A stretch of DNA of 64,000 nt from CAVVDY01 sp963819645 (GTDB lineage Bacteria > Acidobacteriota > Terriglobia > Terriglobales > Acidobacteriaceae). Both the position numbers and the translations under genes were made by a program. Numbering within the stretch: the stretch's first letter is position 1; each line of letters opens with the position of its first letter. The notes beneath the pieces are model-generated. The model was not told the origin of the DNA, searched no databases, and was given only the letters and a program-made list of their open reading frames with translations. The stretch is from positions 194,864-258,863 of the forward strand of contig CAWFWZ010000002.1 in the NCBI GenBank assembly GCA_963819645.1, read 5' to 3'. Below are positions 34,382 through 44,915 of the stretch, piece by piece.

Positions 34382-34709
34382 GTTACTCCTCCCAAATTTC
34401 AGTCAACTAACGTACACATACAGACAGCGCACTTCTGTCTGCCAGCTTCACCCAGATCGCAAAGCAGGGTATCGCCGCGCGGCAATAGAAACCCTGAAAT
34501 CCTTCGCACCGGGTTGCGCAAGAAGTGTAGTCGAACTTGCGCTCGTCGCCAAGTGAATATTCGACGTTTTTACGCCAACGGAGTTGCGACACCTAGTGCG
34601 GGTAGCACTTTAGTGGAATAGCGTCAAAGTGACACCTAGGCCGTGACGTCTTCCAATTGCTACCCTTGGTAGAACGCCATTAGGCTTCTGGAAATCACGA
34701 TCGGGGACT
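34382..34709. other. 328-base gene-free spacer
   Basis: It contains the divergent start regions of the PEP-CTERM and HTH-TOBE genes. A short inverted CAGACAG...CTGTCTG pair near 34421-34441 is the only structure noticed. No coding frame of note and no members of the hairpin or period-7 families were seen. Confidence 0.5.
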
Positions 34710-35120
34710 ATGCCTAAACTCTATACGCCGCGCGATGCCGCCCAGGTGCTGGGAATCAGCTACTCCTCGCTGAAGCAGTGGATCTACCGCGGCAAGCTCA
34801 AGACGGTGCAGACTCCCGGCGGACATCACCGCATACCCGAGTCGGAGATTGACCGCTTCCTGCCGCGCGTAACCGTTTCTGGATCTGCCGCTAAGCGGCG
34901 CAAAACCTTTCGCCGCATCAGCGGACGCAACCAGCTCGTCGGGCGCATCACCGACATCAAGGTCAGCGGCCTGCTGGCTCAGGTGACGTTGTCGATTGGT
35001 GAGCAGCACATTACCTCCATCATCACCGCCGATGCGGTGCGCGAGTTGCGCCTGAAGAAGGGCCAGGTCGCCGCCGCACTCATCAAGTCCACCGAAGTGA
35101 TGATCATCCTGCCGGAATAA
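34710..35120 (+). CDS. HTH-TOBE regulator (MerR/excisionase-type helix-turn-helix plus molybdate-binding-like domain)
   Basis: The 136-residue product has an N-terminal winged-helix domain of the MerR/excisionase class (YTPRDAAQVLGISYSSLKQWIYRGKLKTVQTPGGHHRIPESEI, residues 5-47) and a C-terminal TOBE/Mop-like domain (GRNQLVGRITDIKVSGLLAQVTLSIG...LKKGQVAAALIKSTEVMI, 71-134). The pair suggests a one-component sensor of molybdate or tungstate. It stands 75 bases before an Oar-like receptor in the same direction, so it may control that gene. No mod transport genes are seen. Confidence 0.82.
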   Translation: MPKLYTPRDAAQVLGISYSSLKQWIYRGKLKTVQTPGGHHRIPESEIDRFLPRVTVSGSAAKRRKTFRRISGRNQLVGRITDIKVSGLLAQVTLSIGEQHITSIITADAVRELRLKKGQVAAALIKSTEVMIILPE

Positions 35121-35195
35121 CCATTCGCGCATAAACGTTTGACAGTAACGGTTAGCTTCGATTTAATCGACTAACTGCGAATCTTCGCAGCTGGG

Positions 35196-38100
35196 GTGAA
35201 CGTGCGCCTGTCTTCCCTGCTCTGCCTGCTTGCGGGGCTGGTTTTTTGCAGCCTGTACCCCCTCGCTGCCCAGGCCCAGGTTTCAGCCGCTATTTCAGGA
35301 CGGGTTAGTGATTCCACAGGCGCCGTCATCCAGGGAGCATCTGTCACCGCCAAGGATCAAGACACCGGCCTGACTCGTTCCACACTGACAGACGCCGCCG
35401 GCCGCTACGAACTGGCGGCTCTTCCGGTGGGCCAATATGAAGTGCGCGCCGCAAAAAATGGTTTCTCTGAGCGCGTGCGCTCCGGGATCTCGCTCGTCAT
35501 CGGTCAGGATGCGAATTTGGATCTGACGCTCGCTGTCGGCAACGTCAATCAGCAAGTCAAAGTCACCGGCGACGCCGCCCTGGTAAACGCGACCACGCAG
35601 AACATCTCCGGCCTCATCGGCTACGCAGGAGATCAAGGAACTGCCGCTGAATGGACGCAGCTTCGACCTGCTGCTCACGCTCAATCCGGGAATCGTAAAC
35701 TTCACCGCGGAGAAGACGGGTGGCATCGGTGTTTCCAACTCAACCACGGGTAATAACTTCTCGGCCTCCGGCCAGCGCCCGCAGCAAAACATGTTCCTGT
35801 TGAATGGCGTGGAATTTACCGGCGCGGCAGAAAACAACATGCAGCCCGGGGGCCCCAGCCAGAACCTGCTGGGCGTCGAGGCGGTGCGCGAGTTCAATGT
35901 ACTGCGCGACAACTACGGCGTGGAGTACGGCAAGCGGCCCGGCGCGCAGGTCAGCATCGTGACCCAGTCGGGAACGAACCAGTTCCACGGCTCGGTATAC
36001 GAATATCTGCGCAATAACGCGCTCGACGCGCCGAATTACTTCGATGCCGGCTCTGCGCCGCCCTTCCAGCGCAATCAGTTCGGCGCTTCCTCCGGCGGGC
36101 CCCATCGTGAAGAACAAGAGTTTCTTCTTCGTCAACTTCGAAGGCTTCATTCAGAACTTGCACCAGACATCCGTCGCCTTCGTTCCCGACCTGGCCTCGC
36201 GCGCCGCTGCCGCTCCCAGTGTTCAACCATTGCTGAACTTATGGCCCACGCCGTCGGCGACCGACCCTGACTTCAACGGAATCGCCGCCGTCTCCAGCAG
36301 CCCGTTGCAAACCATTCGCGAGTACTTCGGCAACGCCCGCTTCGATCAGGTGTTTTCGTCGAAGGACAATTTCTCCGCGATCTATACCGTCGACAGCGGC
36401 AACGATGTCACGGCCACGCCGCTCAACCCCTACAGCACCGACCTGCTCAGTCTTACCGAGCAGGTAGCGACACTGGAGGAGACGCATGTCTTCTCTCCGA
36501 TTCTGCTGAATACCGCGCGCTTTGGATATTCCCGCGCCGGATACTTCTTCACCGGCGAGCCTACGCCGGGCACACCGGCGGCCGACGTTCCGGGCTTTCT
36601 CACTGGGCATCCGGTGGGAGCAGTCGTCGTGGGCGGAAGCGCAGCTTCGAATCCGCAGGCGCAGCTGGGGCTGGCGGGCAGCAACAACGGCAGCAACCTG
36701 CATGTTGCGCGCAACCTTTATACCTATACCGACCAAGTCTCGTGGACCAAAGGACGCCACCAGTTTGAGTTCGGCGCCTGGGTTCAGCAGTTCCAGTCGA
36801 ACGAGAACATCGCGCTCAGCCAGTACGGCCAAGCCACTTTCGCAAGTTTGCAAACGTTTCTGCAGGGAACGACCAGCAGCTTCCTCTACGATCCTGCGCC
36901 GACCAAGCTGAACTGGCGCTCGCTGTTCTCTTCCCTGTACGCGCAGGACACGATGCGTGCGACCCAGAGACTTACGTTGACGCTCGGCTTCCGCTTCGAG
37001 TCATCGACAGGATGGAACGAGGCGCATGGGCGCGCCGCGAATTACGCGTTCAGCGACGGCGTTATCTCCAGCCAGCCACGAATCGCCAGCAGCGCGTTCA
37101 GCACCAACAACGCGAAGTTTCTGCCTGAGCCGCGCATCGGCATCGCGTATGCGATCCATCCTGAAACGGTGATCAAGGCAGGCTTCGGCATGTACTACGA
37201 GCTTCAGGACGCGCTCGGCTATCGCATGGACCAGAACGCGCCGTTCAATCCGACGTACAGCATTGCATCGCTACCGGTTGCGCAACTGCCGATCAATCCT
37301 AACGCTCCGCCACCGAAAAAGGCGCTGCTGGTGCCGGGTGGAGTGCAGCCGAACTTGAAGATGCCCACGCTGATTTCCTGGACATTCGGCGTTGAACAGC
37401 AGATCACGCCCAACACGACGTTCTCGCTGCGCTATGTCGGCTCGCACGGATATCACGAGATCGTCGGCGTCGACGGCAACACTCCTGTCCCGACCATCTG
37501 TCCGGCGTCGCCATGTCCGGCGGTGTATCCCAGCAACTTCCCGGTGGGACTGGCGGGCACTCCCGTCCCGGCGGGTTCGTATTACATTCCCGCCGGAACG
37601 CCCAAGGCGAATCCGACGCTGGCAAACACCTGGACATGGTTCGGCGTGGGCGACAGCTTGTACAACGCGTTGGAAGTGGATTTCAATCGCCGCTTCAGCA
37701 ACGGACTCGCGCTGCGCGCCGTCTACACCTGGTCGAAGGCGCTGGACGATGGCGATTCGGTGAACGGCACTACGGATGGCAATGCGCCTGGCCTGGTCTC
37801 CAATCCTTACGACGTTCGCGCCGATTGGGGACCGGCTACCTACGACGCGCGCAATATCGCCGTCATCAGCGCGGTGTACGACCTGCCGTTTGGACAAGGC
37901 AAGCAGTTCGGAAGCGGACTCCGCGGATTTGGCGGCACCATGATTAGCGGCTGGAGCGTCAACAGCATCCTCACCCTGCAGAGCGGATTCCCCTTCACCG
38001 CGCAGCTCAGCTATAACCCCTCGAATAACGGCGACACACGCAATCCGGTGCGGCCATTCAACAATCCCAACTTCACAGGAAATCCGACTCTCGGCACGCC

Positions 38101-38416
38101 GGCGCAGTGGTTCAATCCCAACGTATTCTTGCAGCCGCCGGCGAACAGCGGATTCTTTGGCAACGCCACGCGCGATAACCTCGTCGGACCCGGTCTGGCA
38201 ACGTGGGACTTCTCCGCCATCAAGAACACCAAGCTGCGCGAGAGCATGAGCCTGCAATTCCGCGCCGAGATATTCAACCTGCTCAATCGCGCCAACTTCA
38301 ATACCCCGGCGCTGATTACCTTCACCCCTTCCGGTGTCTCGGGCACCGCAGGAGCCATCACCAGCACTGCGACCACGTCACGCCAGGTGCAATTCGCACT
38401 GAAGTTATTGTGGTGA
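35196..38416 (+). pseudogene. Oar-like TonB-dependent receptor, frameshifted twice
   Basis: It starts at GTG 35196 with a signal peptide (LAGLVFCSLYPLAAQAQ). A carboxypeptidase-regulatory-like domain follows (ISGRVSDSTGAVIQGASVTAKD...), then a plug (ELPLNGRSFDLLLTLNPG...NMFLLNGVEFTG) and a long beta-barrel ending in QFALKLLW, an aromatic C-terminal residue typical of outer-membrane barrels. Indels lie near 35621 and at about 36100, where an extra C in a CCCC run breaks GGPIVKNK. The corrected length is about 1070 residues, normal for acidobacterial Oar receptors. It imports an unknown substrate with TonB. The upstream HTH-TOBE gene may regulate it. Confidence 0.85.
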
Positions 38417-38523
38417 TTGGGCTGTGGCTTTTTACGTTTTGGTGACGAATTTCTGGCAAAATACCAGCAAATCCCGCCCAAAAGTAGTGCTATGCTTTTC
38501 CCCATATTTCCCAGGAGGGTGAG

Positions 38524-39918
38524 ATGGCTAGCACTTCTACGGCACTGTCGCCGCAATCTTTCGATCAGTTCAAGGCTGCATTTCGCGGCGAGCTGATTCA
38601 AACCACCGATCCGGGCTACGATATCGCCCGCAAGCTCTACAACGGCATGATCGACAAGCGTCCGCTGCTGATCGCGAAGTGCGTCGACGTAGCCGACGTG
38701 ATAGCGGCAGTAAAGTTCGGCGTTGAGAACGACCTGCTCACCGCCATTCGCGCCGGCGGACACAATGGCGCCGGCCTGGGATGTTGCGACGACGGCCTGG
38801 TGATCGACGTGTCGCGCATGAAGGGCATTCGCGTGAATCCTGCGGAGAAGAGCGTTCGCGTCGAAGCGGGCTGCCTTTGGGGCGATGTCGATCACGCGAC
38901 CCACGCCTTCGGCATGGCCGTGCCCTGCGGGTTTATCTCCACCACCGGAGTCGCCGGACTCACGCTCGGGGGAGGCATTGGCTATCTCTCGCGCCGCTAT
39001 GGTCTGACCATCGACAACCTGCTCTCGGTCGATGTGGTGCTGGCCGATGGCCGATTTGTCACAGCGAACGATAAGCAGAACTCCGACCTGTTCTGGGCGC
39101 TGCGCGGCGGCGGCGGAAACTTCGGCGTGGTCACCTCATTCGAATTTCGAATGCAGCCCGTCGATACGGTACAGTTCGGCCCGACCTTCTGGCCGCTGGA
39201 AGAATCAGCCGACGTGCTGAAGGCCTATCGTGACTTCATCAAGACCGCTCCGGAGACTGTCAGCGGCTTCTTCGCCTACCTGGTAATTCCGCCCGCGCCA
39301 ATGTTCCCCGAGCACCTGCACTTGAAGAAGGTCTGCGGCATCGTGTGGTGCGGCACCGGCACGGCGGAGGAAATGGACAACGCTACCAAGGCCATTCGCT
39401 CCATGGGCCATCCGCTGCTCGACCATGTCGCGCCTGCGCCCTTTCCCATGGTGCAGAGCATCTTTGATGGCCTGTTCGTTCCCGGCTTGCAGTGGTATTG
39501 GCGCGCCGACAACTTCACCGAGCTGAGCGACGAAGCCATCGCCCGTCATGCCGAGCACGGACCGAAGATCCCCACCATGCTCTCGACCATGCATCTGTAC
39601 CCGGTGAATGGCGCGCCGCAGCGCGTGGGCAAGAACGAAACCGCCTACAGCTTCCGCGAGGCACTCTTCGCCGAGGTCATCGTCGGCGTCGACCCCGATC
39701 CGGCGAACGCCGACAAGATCACCGCGTGGTGCAAGGAATACTGGGAGGCACTGCATCCCTACTCGGCAGGCGGCGCGTACGTGAACTTCATGATGGATGA
39801 GGGCCAGGAGCGCGTGCAGGCCAGCTTCCGAGACAACTATGCGCGCTTGGCGGAGGTGAAGAAGAAGTACGACCCCAACAACTTCTTCCGCGTGAACCAG
39901 AACATTCGGCCGAGCTGA
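38524..39918 (+). CDS. FAD-linked oxidoreductase, berberine-bridge-enzyme type
   Basis: The 464-residue product has an FAD-binding PCMH domain with IRAGGHNGAGLG (the His is the usual covalent flavin site) and CGFISTTGVAGLTLGGGIGYLSRRYGLT, a substrate domain, and a C-terminal BBE motif (YDPNNFFRVNQNI). A cysteine stands in the FISTTG loop region (PCGF), so bicovalent flavin attachment is possible. Such enzymes oxidise sugars, alkaloids or other alcohols with O2. A GGAGGGTGAG ribosome site is present. No sorting signal is seen, so it is probably cytoplasmic. Confidence 0.9.
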   Translation: MASTSTALSPQSFDQFKAAFRGELIQTTDPGYDIARKLYNGMIDKRPLLIAKCVDVADVIAAVKFGVENDLLTAIRAGGHNGAGLGCCDDGLVIDVSRMKGIRVNPAEKSVRVEAGCLWGDVDHATHAFGMAVPCGFISTTGVAGLTLGGGIGYLSRRYGLTIDNLLSVDVVLADGRFVTANDKQNSDLFWALRGGGGNFGVVTSFEFRMQPVDTVQFGPTFWPLEESADVLKAYRDFIKTAPETVSGFFAYLVIPPAPMFPEHLHLKKVCGIVWCGTGTAEEMDNATKAIRSMGHPLLDHVAPAPFPMVQSIFDGLFVPGLQWYWRADNFTELSDEAIARHAEHGPKIPTMLSTMHLYPVNGAPQRVGKNETAYSFREALFAEVIVGVDPDPANADKITAWCKEYWEALHPYSAGGAYVNFMMDEGQERVQASFRDNYARLAEVKKKYDPNNFFRVNQNIRPS

Positions 39919-39927
39919 AGAGAGCCG

Positions 39928-40165
39928 CTTTTGGCTTTTGGCTTTTGGCTTTTGGCTTTTGGCTTTTGGCTTTTGGCGCTTGGCTTGAGGGGCGCGGCTT
40001 CAGCCGCGCCGTACAGCACCCAATTTCCAGTGTCATCCCGAGCGACGAGTCCGCCGCAGGCGGACGAGGAGCCGAGGGACCTGCAGTTGCGCGCGCCGCG
40101 AACGTATCCCGTTCACGATGATTTGCAGATTGTGATCCTGAACGAAGTGAAGGACCTGCATTTCC
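39928..40165. repeat. perfect heptamer array (7 x CTTTTGG) and dispersed repeats
   Basis: CTTTTGG is repeated seven times without error at 39928-39976, directly after the oxidoreductase stop. A TTCA-loop hairpin (GGCGCGGC-TTCA-GCCGCGCC, about 39989-40010) and two copies of the GTCATCC/GATCCTGA...GGACCTGCA repeat (40032-40087 and 40133-40162) follow. From there to the cydA start at 40343 no gene is seen; the cyd promoter must lie in 40170-40342. Confidence 0.7.
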
Positions 40166-40342
40166 CTCCTCTTGCTGAACCGTCTCGCGCCTCTTGCCTT
40201 GCGCTATCCCCGCTTAACCTTCCCGTCTGTGACGTGAATCACAGCCCGCCGTGCGTCCGATAGCCGACAATAAACCCAACATTTCCAATGAGTCGAATCG
40301 TTCCGCACCGCTGTGTACTCGTATTCCTGTTGAGGTCAATTC

Positions 40343-41717
40343 ATGGATAGCGCAGCACTCCTCATTCACCGGTTGCAGTTTGCCTTCACGGTGACGTACC
40401 ACTACCTCTTTCCTCAGCTCACCATGGGCCTGGCGCTGCTCATCGTGGTGCTGAAGACGATCGCCCTGCGCAAAAACGATGAAGCCTACGATCGCGCCGC
40501 CCGCTTCTGGGCCAAGATCTTCGGTATCAACTTCGTCATGGGCGTCATCACCGGCATCCCGATGGAGTTTCAGTTCGGCACCAACTGGTCGCATTTCTCG
40601 CGTTTCGCCGGAGGCGTGATCGGCCAGACGCTCGCCATGGAAGGCCTGTTCGCCTTCTTCCTTGAATCGACGTTCCTCGGCCTCTTCTTATATGGCGAGA
40701 AGCGCCTGAGCAAGACGATGCACTGGTTCTGCGCCTTCATGGTCTTCTTCGGATCGTGGCTCTCCGGCTACTTCATCGTCGCTACCGACGCCTGGATGCA
40801 GAACCCCGTCGGCTACGCGAAGGCGGCCGACGGCACCGCGCAGCTCACCAGCTTCTGGCAACTGCTGCTGAATCCCTGGGCGTTGGTGCAGTACGCGCAC
40901 AACATGAGCGGCGCCGCGGTCACCGGCGCATTTGTGATGACGGCCATCGGCGCTTTCTATCTGCTGAGCAGGAAGCACACCGAGCAGGGTCGCATTTACC
41001 TTCGCACGGGCGTGATCGCTGGACTCATTTTCAGCGTCCTGCAACTGTTTCCCACCGGAGACCACGCCGGCAAGATGGTGGCGCAGAAGCAACCGGTGAC
41101 GCTGGCCGCGATGGAGATGCTCTTCAACACCCAGGAGGGCGCGCCGCTGGTCATCATCGGCCAGCCCAACATGGTGACGCAGACGCATCGACAACGGCAT
41201 TCACATTCCGAGGATGCTCAGCTTCCTGACCTATCGCCGCTGGAACGCCGAAGTGAAGGGTCTGAACGACGTTCCACAGAACGACTGGCCGCAGAACATT
41301 CCGCTGCTTTACTTCTCGTACCACATCATGGTCGGCCTGGGGACACTGTTCATCGCGATCACAGTGGTCGCGGCATTACTGTTGTGGCGCGGTGCCCTCT
41401 ACGACGCACGCTGGATGCTGTGGATCCTGTTGCTGGCGGCGCCGTTCCCCTACATCGCGAATACTGCGGGCTGGATGACGGCGGAACTCGGACGTCAACC
41501 TTGGCTGGTCTACGGCCTGATGCGCACCGCTGATGGCTACTCGAAGATGGTCTCAGCCGGCAACGGTTGGTTCACCTTCCTGGGATTTGCCGGAATGTAC
41601 ACCGTGCTGTCGATTCTGTTCATCTTCCTTATAACGCGCGAGATCGAGCACGGGCCTGAGCCGTCGCCGATCGAAAGACCGAAAGTGATCAGCATGAATT
41701 CCGTGGAGGTGCGATAG
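40343..41717 (+). pseudogene. cydA: cytochrome bd ubiquinol oxidase subunit I, one inserted base
   Basis: Subunit I carries the hemes and quinol site. The N-terminus is RLQFAFTVTYHYLFPQLTMGLALLIV, with helices continuing to GQPNMVTQT. An extra C at 41186 breaks the frame; reading past it restores IDNGIHIPRMLSFL, a CydA signature, and runs to 41717. The corrected length is about 457 residues with a short Q-loop, as in CioA-like oxidases. cydB starts 3 bases after the stop, so both are cotranscribed. The oxidase reduces O2 with high affinity at the inner membrane. Confidence 0.93.
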
Positions 41718-41719
41718 CC

Positions 41720-42769
41720 ATGGCAACGCTCTGGTTCATGATTGTCGCGGTCATGGTGGCCGCTTACGTTCTGCTCGACGGCTTCGACCTCGGCGCAGGC
41801 GCCATCCATTTGTGCATCGCCAAGACCAACGACGAACGGCGCACCATCCTGCGCGCCATTGGCCCGGTGTGGGACGGCAACGAAGTCTGGCTGCTTGCTG
41901 CCGGAGGCGCGCTGTACTTCGCCTTTCCCCTGCTCTATGCATCCAGCTTCAGCGGCTTCTATCTTCCGCTGATGATGGTGCTGTGGCTGCTGATGTTGCG
42001 CGCCATCGGTATCGAGTTCCGCGCGCATATCGACGAGCCGATGTGGCAGGGCTTCTTCGATGTCGTCTTCAACGTCTCGAGCATGTTGCTGGCGATTTTC
42101 TTCGGAGCGGCGCTGGGCAATGTCGTTCGCGGCGTGCCGCTGAACGCCGACGGCTACTTCTTCGAGCCGCTGTGGACGAACTTCCTCGTCGGCAAGAACA
42201 ACGGCATCCTCGACTGGTACACCGTGCTGTGTGGCGTCATTGCACTGGTGACGCTGACGGTGCATGGCTGTCTCTATCTGTCGATGAAGACGGAAGGCGA
42301 CCTGCAGCAGCGCGCGCGCAAAGTCGCCTCATCGCTATGGGCCATACAAGTAGCGCTCACCGGATTGAGCCTGATTGCCACGCTGTATGTTCAGCCTAAG
42401 GTATTGCACAACTACGAGGATTGGCCGATCGGGTTTGTGATTCCCCTGGTCGTCATCGTCAGCCTGCTCTATATGTTCCTGGCGATGAAGAAGAAAAACG
42501 ATCTGGGCGCGTTCCTCGGCTCCTGCGGATACATCGTCGGCATGCTGGTGGGCGCGGCGTTCGCGCTCTACCCGATGGTGCTGCCATCCAGCACCGATCC
42601 GGCCTACAGCCTGACCATCGAGAACACAAAGACTGGCGCGCATGGAATGGCCGTCGGCTTTGTGTGGTGGAGCATCGGCATGGTCTTCGCCATCGCCTAT
42701 TTCGTTTTCATCTTCCGCATGTTCCGCGGCAAGGTGAATCTGGAAGAGGGCGGAGAGCATGGGTATTAA
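41720..42769 (+). CDS. cydB: cytochrome bd ubiquinol oxidase subunit II
   Basis: A 349-residue integral membrane protein with the CydB N-terminus MATLWFMIVAVMVAAYVLLDGFDLGAG and the conserved GPVWDGNEVWLLAAGGALYFAFP stretch. About eight or nine hydrophobic helices follow. It is coupled to cydA with a 2-base gap. No CydX-like small ORF or cydDC genes are seen after it. Confidence 0.96.
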   Translation: MATLWFMIVAVMVAAYVLLDGFDLGAGAIHLCIAKTNDERRTILRAIGPVWDGNEVWLLAAGGALYFAFPLLYASSFSGFYLPLMMVLWLLMLRAIGIEFRAHIDEPMWQGFFDVVFNVSSMLLAIFFGAALGNVVRGVPLNADGYFFEPLWTNFLVGKNNGILDWYTVLCGVIALVTLTVHGCLYLSMKTEGDLQQRARKVASSLWAIQVALTGLSLIATLYVQPKVLHNYEDWPIGFVIPLVVIVSLLYMFLAMKKKNDLGAFLGSCGYIVGMLVGAAFALYPMVLPSSTDPAYSLTIENTKTGAHGMAVGFVWWSIGMVFAIAYFVFIFRMFRGKVNLEEGGEHGY

Positions 42770-43134
42770 AAAGTTGTCGGTTGCCAGTGGTCAGTTGTCA
42801 GAATCTAGTTGGGAGTGCTTAGCCTAAGTAAGCACTCGGGATCGGCAGTTCAGATGGCAGTTGGCGACCAGCGTTAGCGTTGGCCGCCATTCTCTTTCGG
42901 CAGCGGCACAATCAAAGCCCGAAGTGTGCGATGACAGCCCACAATCAAAGCCCGAAGGGCGTGTGATGACAGCCCAGCACGGAGCGTAGCGGAGTGCTGG
43001 GTTGCGCAACCCAAAAATTATTTGGAGCCCCACAGGGGCGGCACGTGTCGTCCCTGGGGACTCCATAGAACCGTAAACAGGAAAATGGGCGCGGAGATTA
43101 TTCCGCGCCCGAGGTTTGTTTCGCAAGTACTTGA
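42770..43134. repeat. 365-base repeat-rich spacer after cydB
   Basis: A period-7 tract (GTTGTCG/GTTGCCA/GTGGTCA/GTTGTCA, about 42773-42800), the palindrome AGTGCTTAGCC...TAAGTAAGCACT (about 42815-42837), and a direct repeat of ACAATCAAAGCCCGAAG with GATGACAGCCCA (about 42908-42975) are present. No coding sequence is recognised. Confidence 0.6.
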
Positions 43135-44719
43135 CTATTTCTTGCTGGGCGTTGCGGCTGTGTTTGGCTGCAGCCTCCAGTCGGGCGTCAGCCGAGCCGG
43201 GTCGGGACGCTGCGGCGGGCTGAACTTCTCCGACCTTTGCTGGTTCGGTAGACCGAAGGCGTCGAGGTTCCCGCTGTTGTCGACGATGTATACCATGCCG
43301 TTGACCACCGCCGGCGAAGACTCGACCCAATTGCTCATTGTGTAGTTCCAGAGGAGTGCGCCGGTGCTGGCGTTCAAGGCGTACACGTTGTAGTCATTGG
43401 AGCCGACATAGACCACGCCGTTGGCCACCGCCGGCGAAGACCCAACATTATTTCCGGTCAAATACGTCCAAAGGAGCGCGCCGGTGCCGGCATCCAGAGC
43501 ATCGACGCTCTCGTACCCACCGGCATAGACCACGCCGTTGGCTACCGCCGGCGTAGAGCCTACCCCTTGCCCGATCCCGCTCGACCACAAGAGCGCTCCC
43601 GTTGTGGCGTTCAGGGCGTAGAAGGTACCACCCCACGAATTGAAAAAGACCACACCGTTGGCTACCGCCGGTGAGGAACCAACGGCGGCCGGGTACTTCC
43701 ACAGGAGTGCTCCCGTGGTGGCGTTCAGGGCGTCTAAGCCATCGGAGCCGACATAGACCACGCCGTTGGCCACCGCCGGCGAAGAGTAGGCTGAACTCGT
43801 CGGGTACGTCCAAAGGAGTGCTCCCGTGGTGGCGTTCAGGGCGTATAAGGTATTACCGACGGAGCCGATGTACACCACACCATTGGCCACCGCCGGCGAA
43901 GCCCCGATACCCCCCGCAATCGTGTACTGCCACAGCAGTGCTCCCGTGCTGGCGTTCAGGGCATACAGGGGTCCTTCGAATTGGCCGCAGGCGACATAGA
44001 CTACGCCATTGGCCACCGCCGGCGCGGAATTAGCGATGACATCCGCGACGGGGTGCGTCCACAGCAATGCTCCCGTGCTCGCGTTCAGAGCCACCAGGGC
44101 ACTGCCATTGTCACTGTAGGTACCGACGTATAGCACGCCGTTCACCACCACCGGCGAAGCACTCGCCGTCGTGTTCTGCCAATTCAGCGCGAGATTTCCG
44201 ACCGTGTCCGGGCTCAAAACGTTCTCATAAGGATTAAAGCCCGTGTTGCTGAGATCGAAGTGAAACTTTGCCCAGTCGGTCCTGACGGTGAACGGCACTT
44301 GCGCCTGTAGCTGAGTAATGCGTTCGACGGCGGTGATCGAGTGTGTACCCGGAACCGCGTCCGCGGGTATCACGTATCGCGCCTCCACTTTGCCGAACGG
44401 TCGGCGCTTTCAGCGCCAATCCAAAGCTTCCGTGACTGTCGGTGACCACAAGGCCGACGTCGGTGCTGTCGAAGTAGAGGTCGATGGTGGCGTTGGGATC
44501 GAATCCGTTGCCCACAACTTCTGCTTGGCTCGTGGGCGGTCCAACTTGGGGTGAAACATAAACATGCGGCGATGCTGCCGTGGCCAGATTTGGAAATAGG
44601 CAAAGAGAAACAAAGACGACGAACAACGTGGTTCGAAGTTGCACCGCACCCTTCGCCGGAAGGCGAACGGAGTTCAACCGTTGCGATGTACTGGGGAGAT
44701 AACGATCAAACCGCATCAT
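43135..44719 (-). pseudogene. secreted PQQ-like beta-propeller protein, one frameshift
   Basis: The N-terminal piece (from 44719) has a signal peptide (LFVVFVSLCLFPNLATAA) and an Ig-like domain (PQVGPPTSQAEVVGNGFDPNATIDLYFD). Near 44395 the frame shifts. The rest is a propeller of about eight blades, each with ALNASTGALLW followed by SPAVANGVVYVG, the PQQ-repeat pattern. The repeats are also nearly identical as DNA. It lacks obvious cofactor or metal ligands, so it may be a structural or binding propeller like BamB rather than a dehydrogenase. Exported; partner unknown. Confidence 0.78.
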
Positions 44720-44915
44720 GCACCTCCAAGTGCCGGGAGGTCGCTGGGCCTGGTTGGTGATGGTTAAGACGTCTTCGTCTCAGACGTGCGGGACGGAGTT
44801 GACTACTTCCAAGACGAAATTCTTGCGACGAATCTTACACCTGATCGAATGGAAACGAGGTTAATTCAAAGAAGAATCTTGAATCTCGCCAAAGTAGGAG
44901 TATGCCGACTAACTC

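Noticed and set aside
39928..39976. seven-copy CTTTTGG array considered as a CRISPR-like or origin iteron array
   Set aside because: There are no spacers between units, no cas or replication-initiator gene nearby, and the unit belongs to the wider period-7 class.
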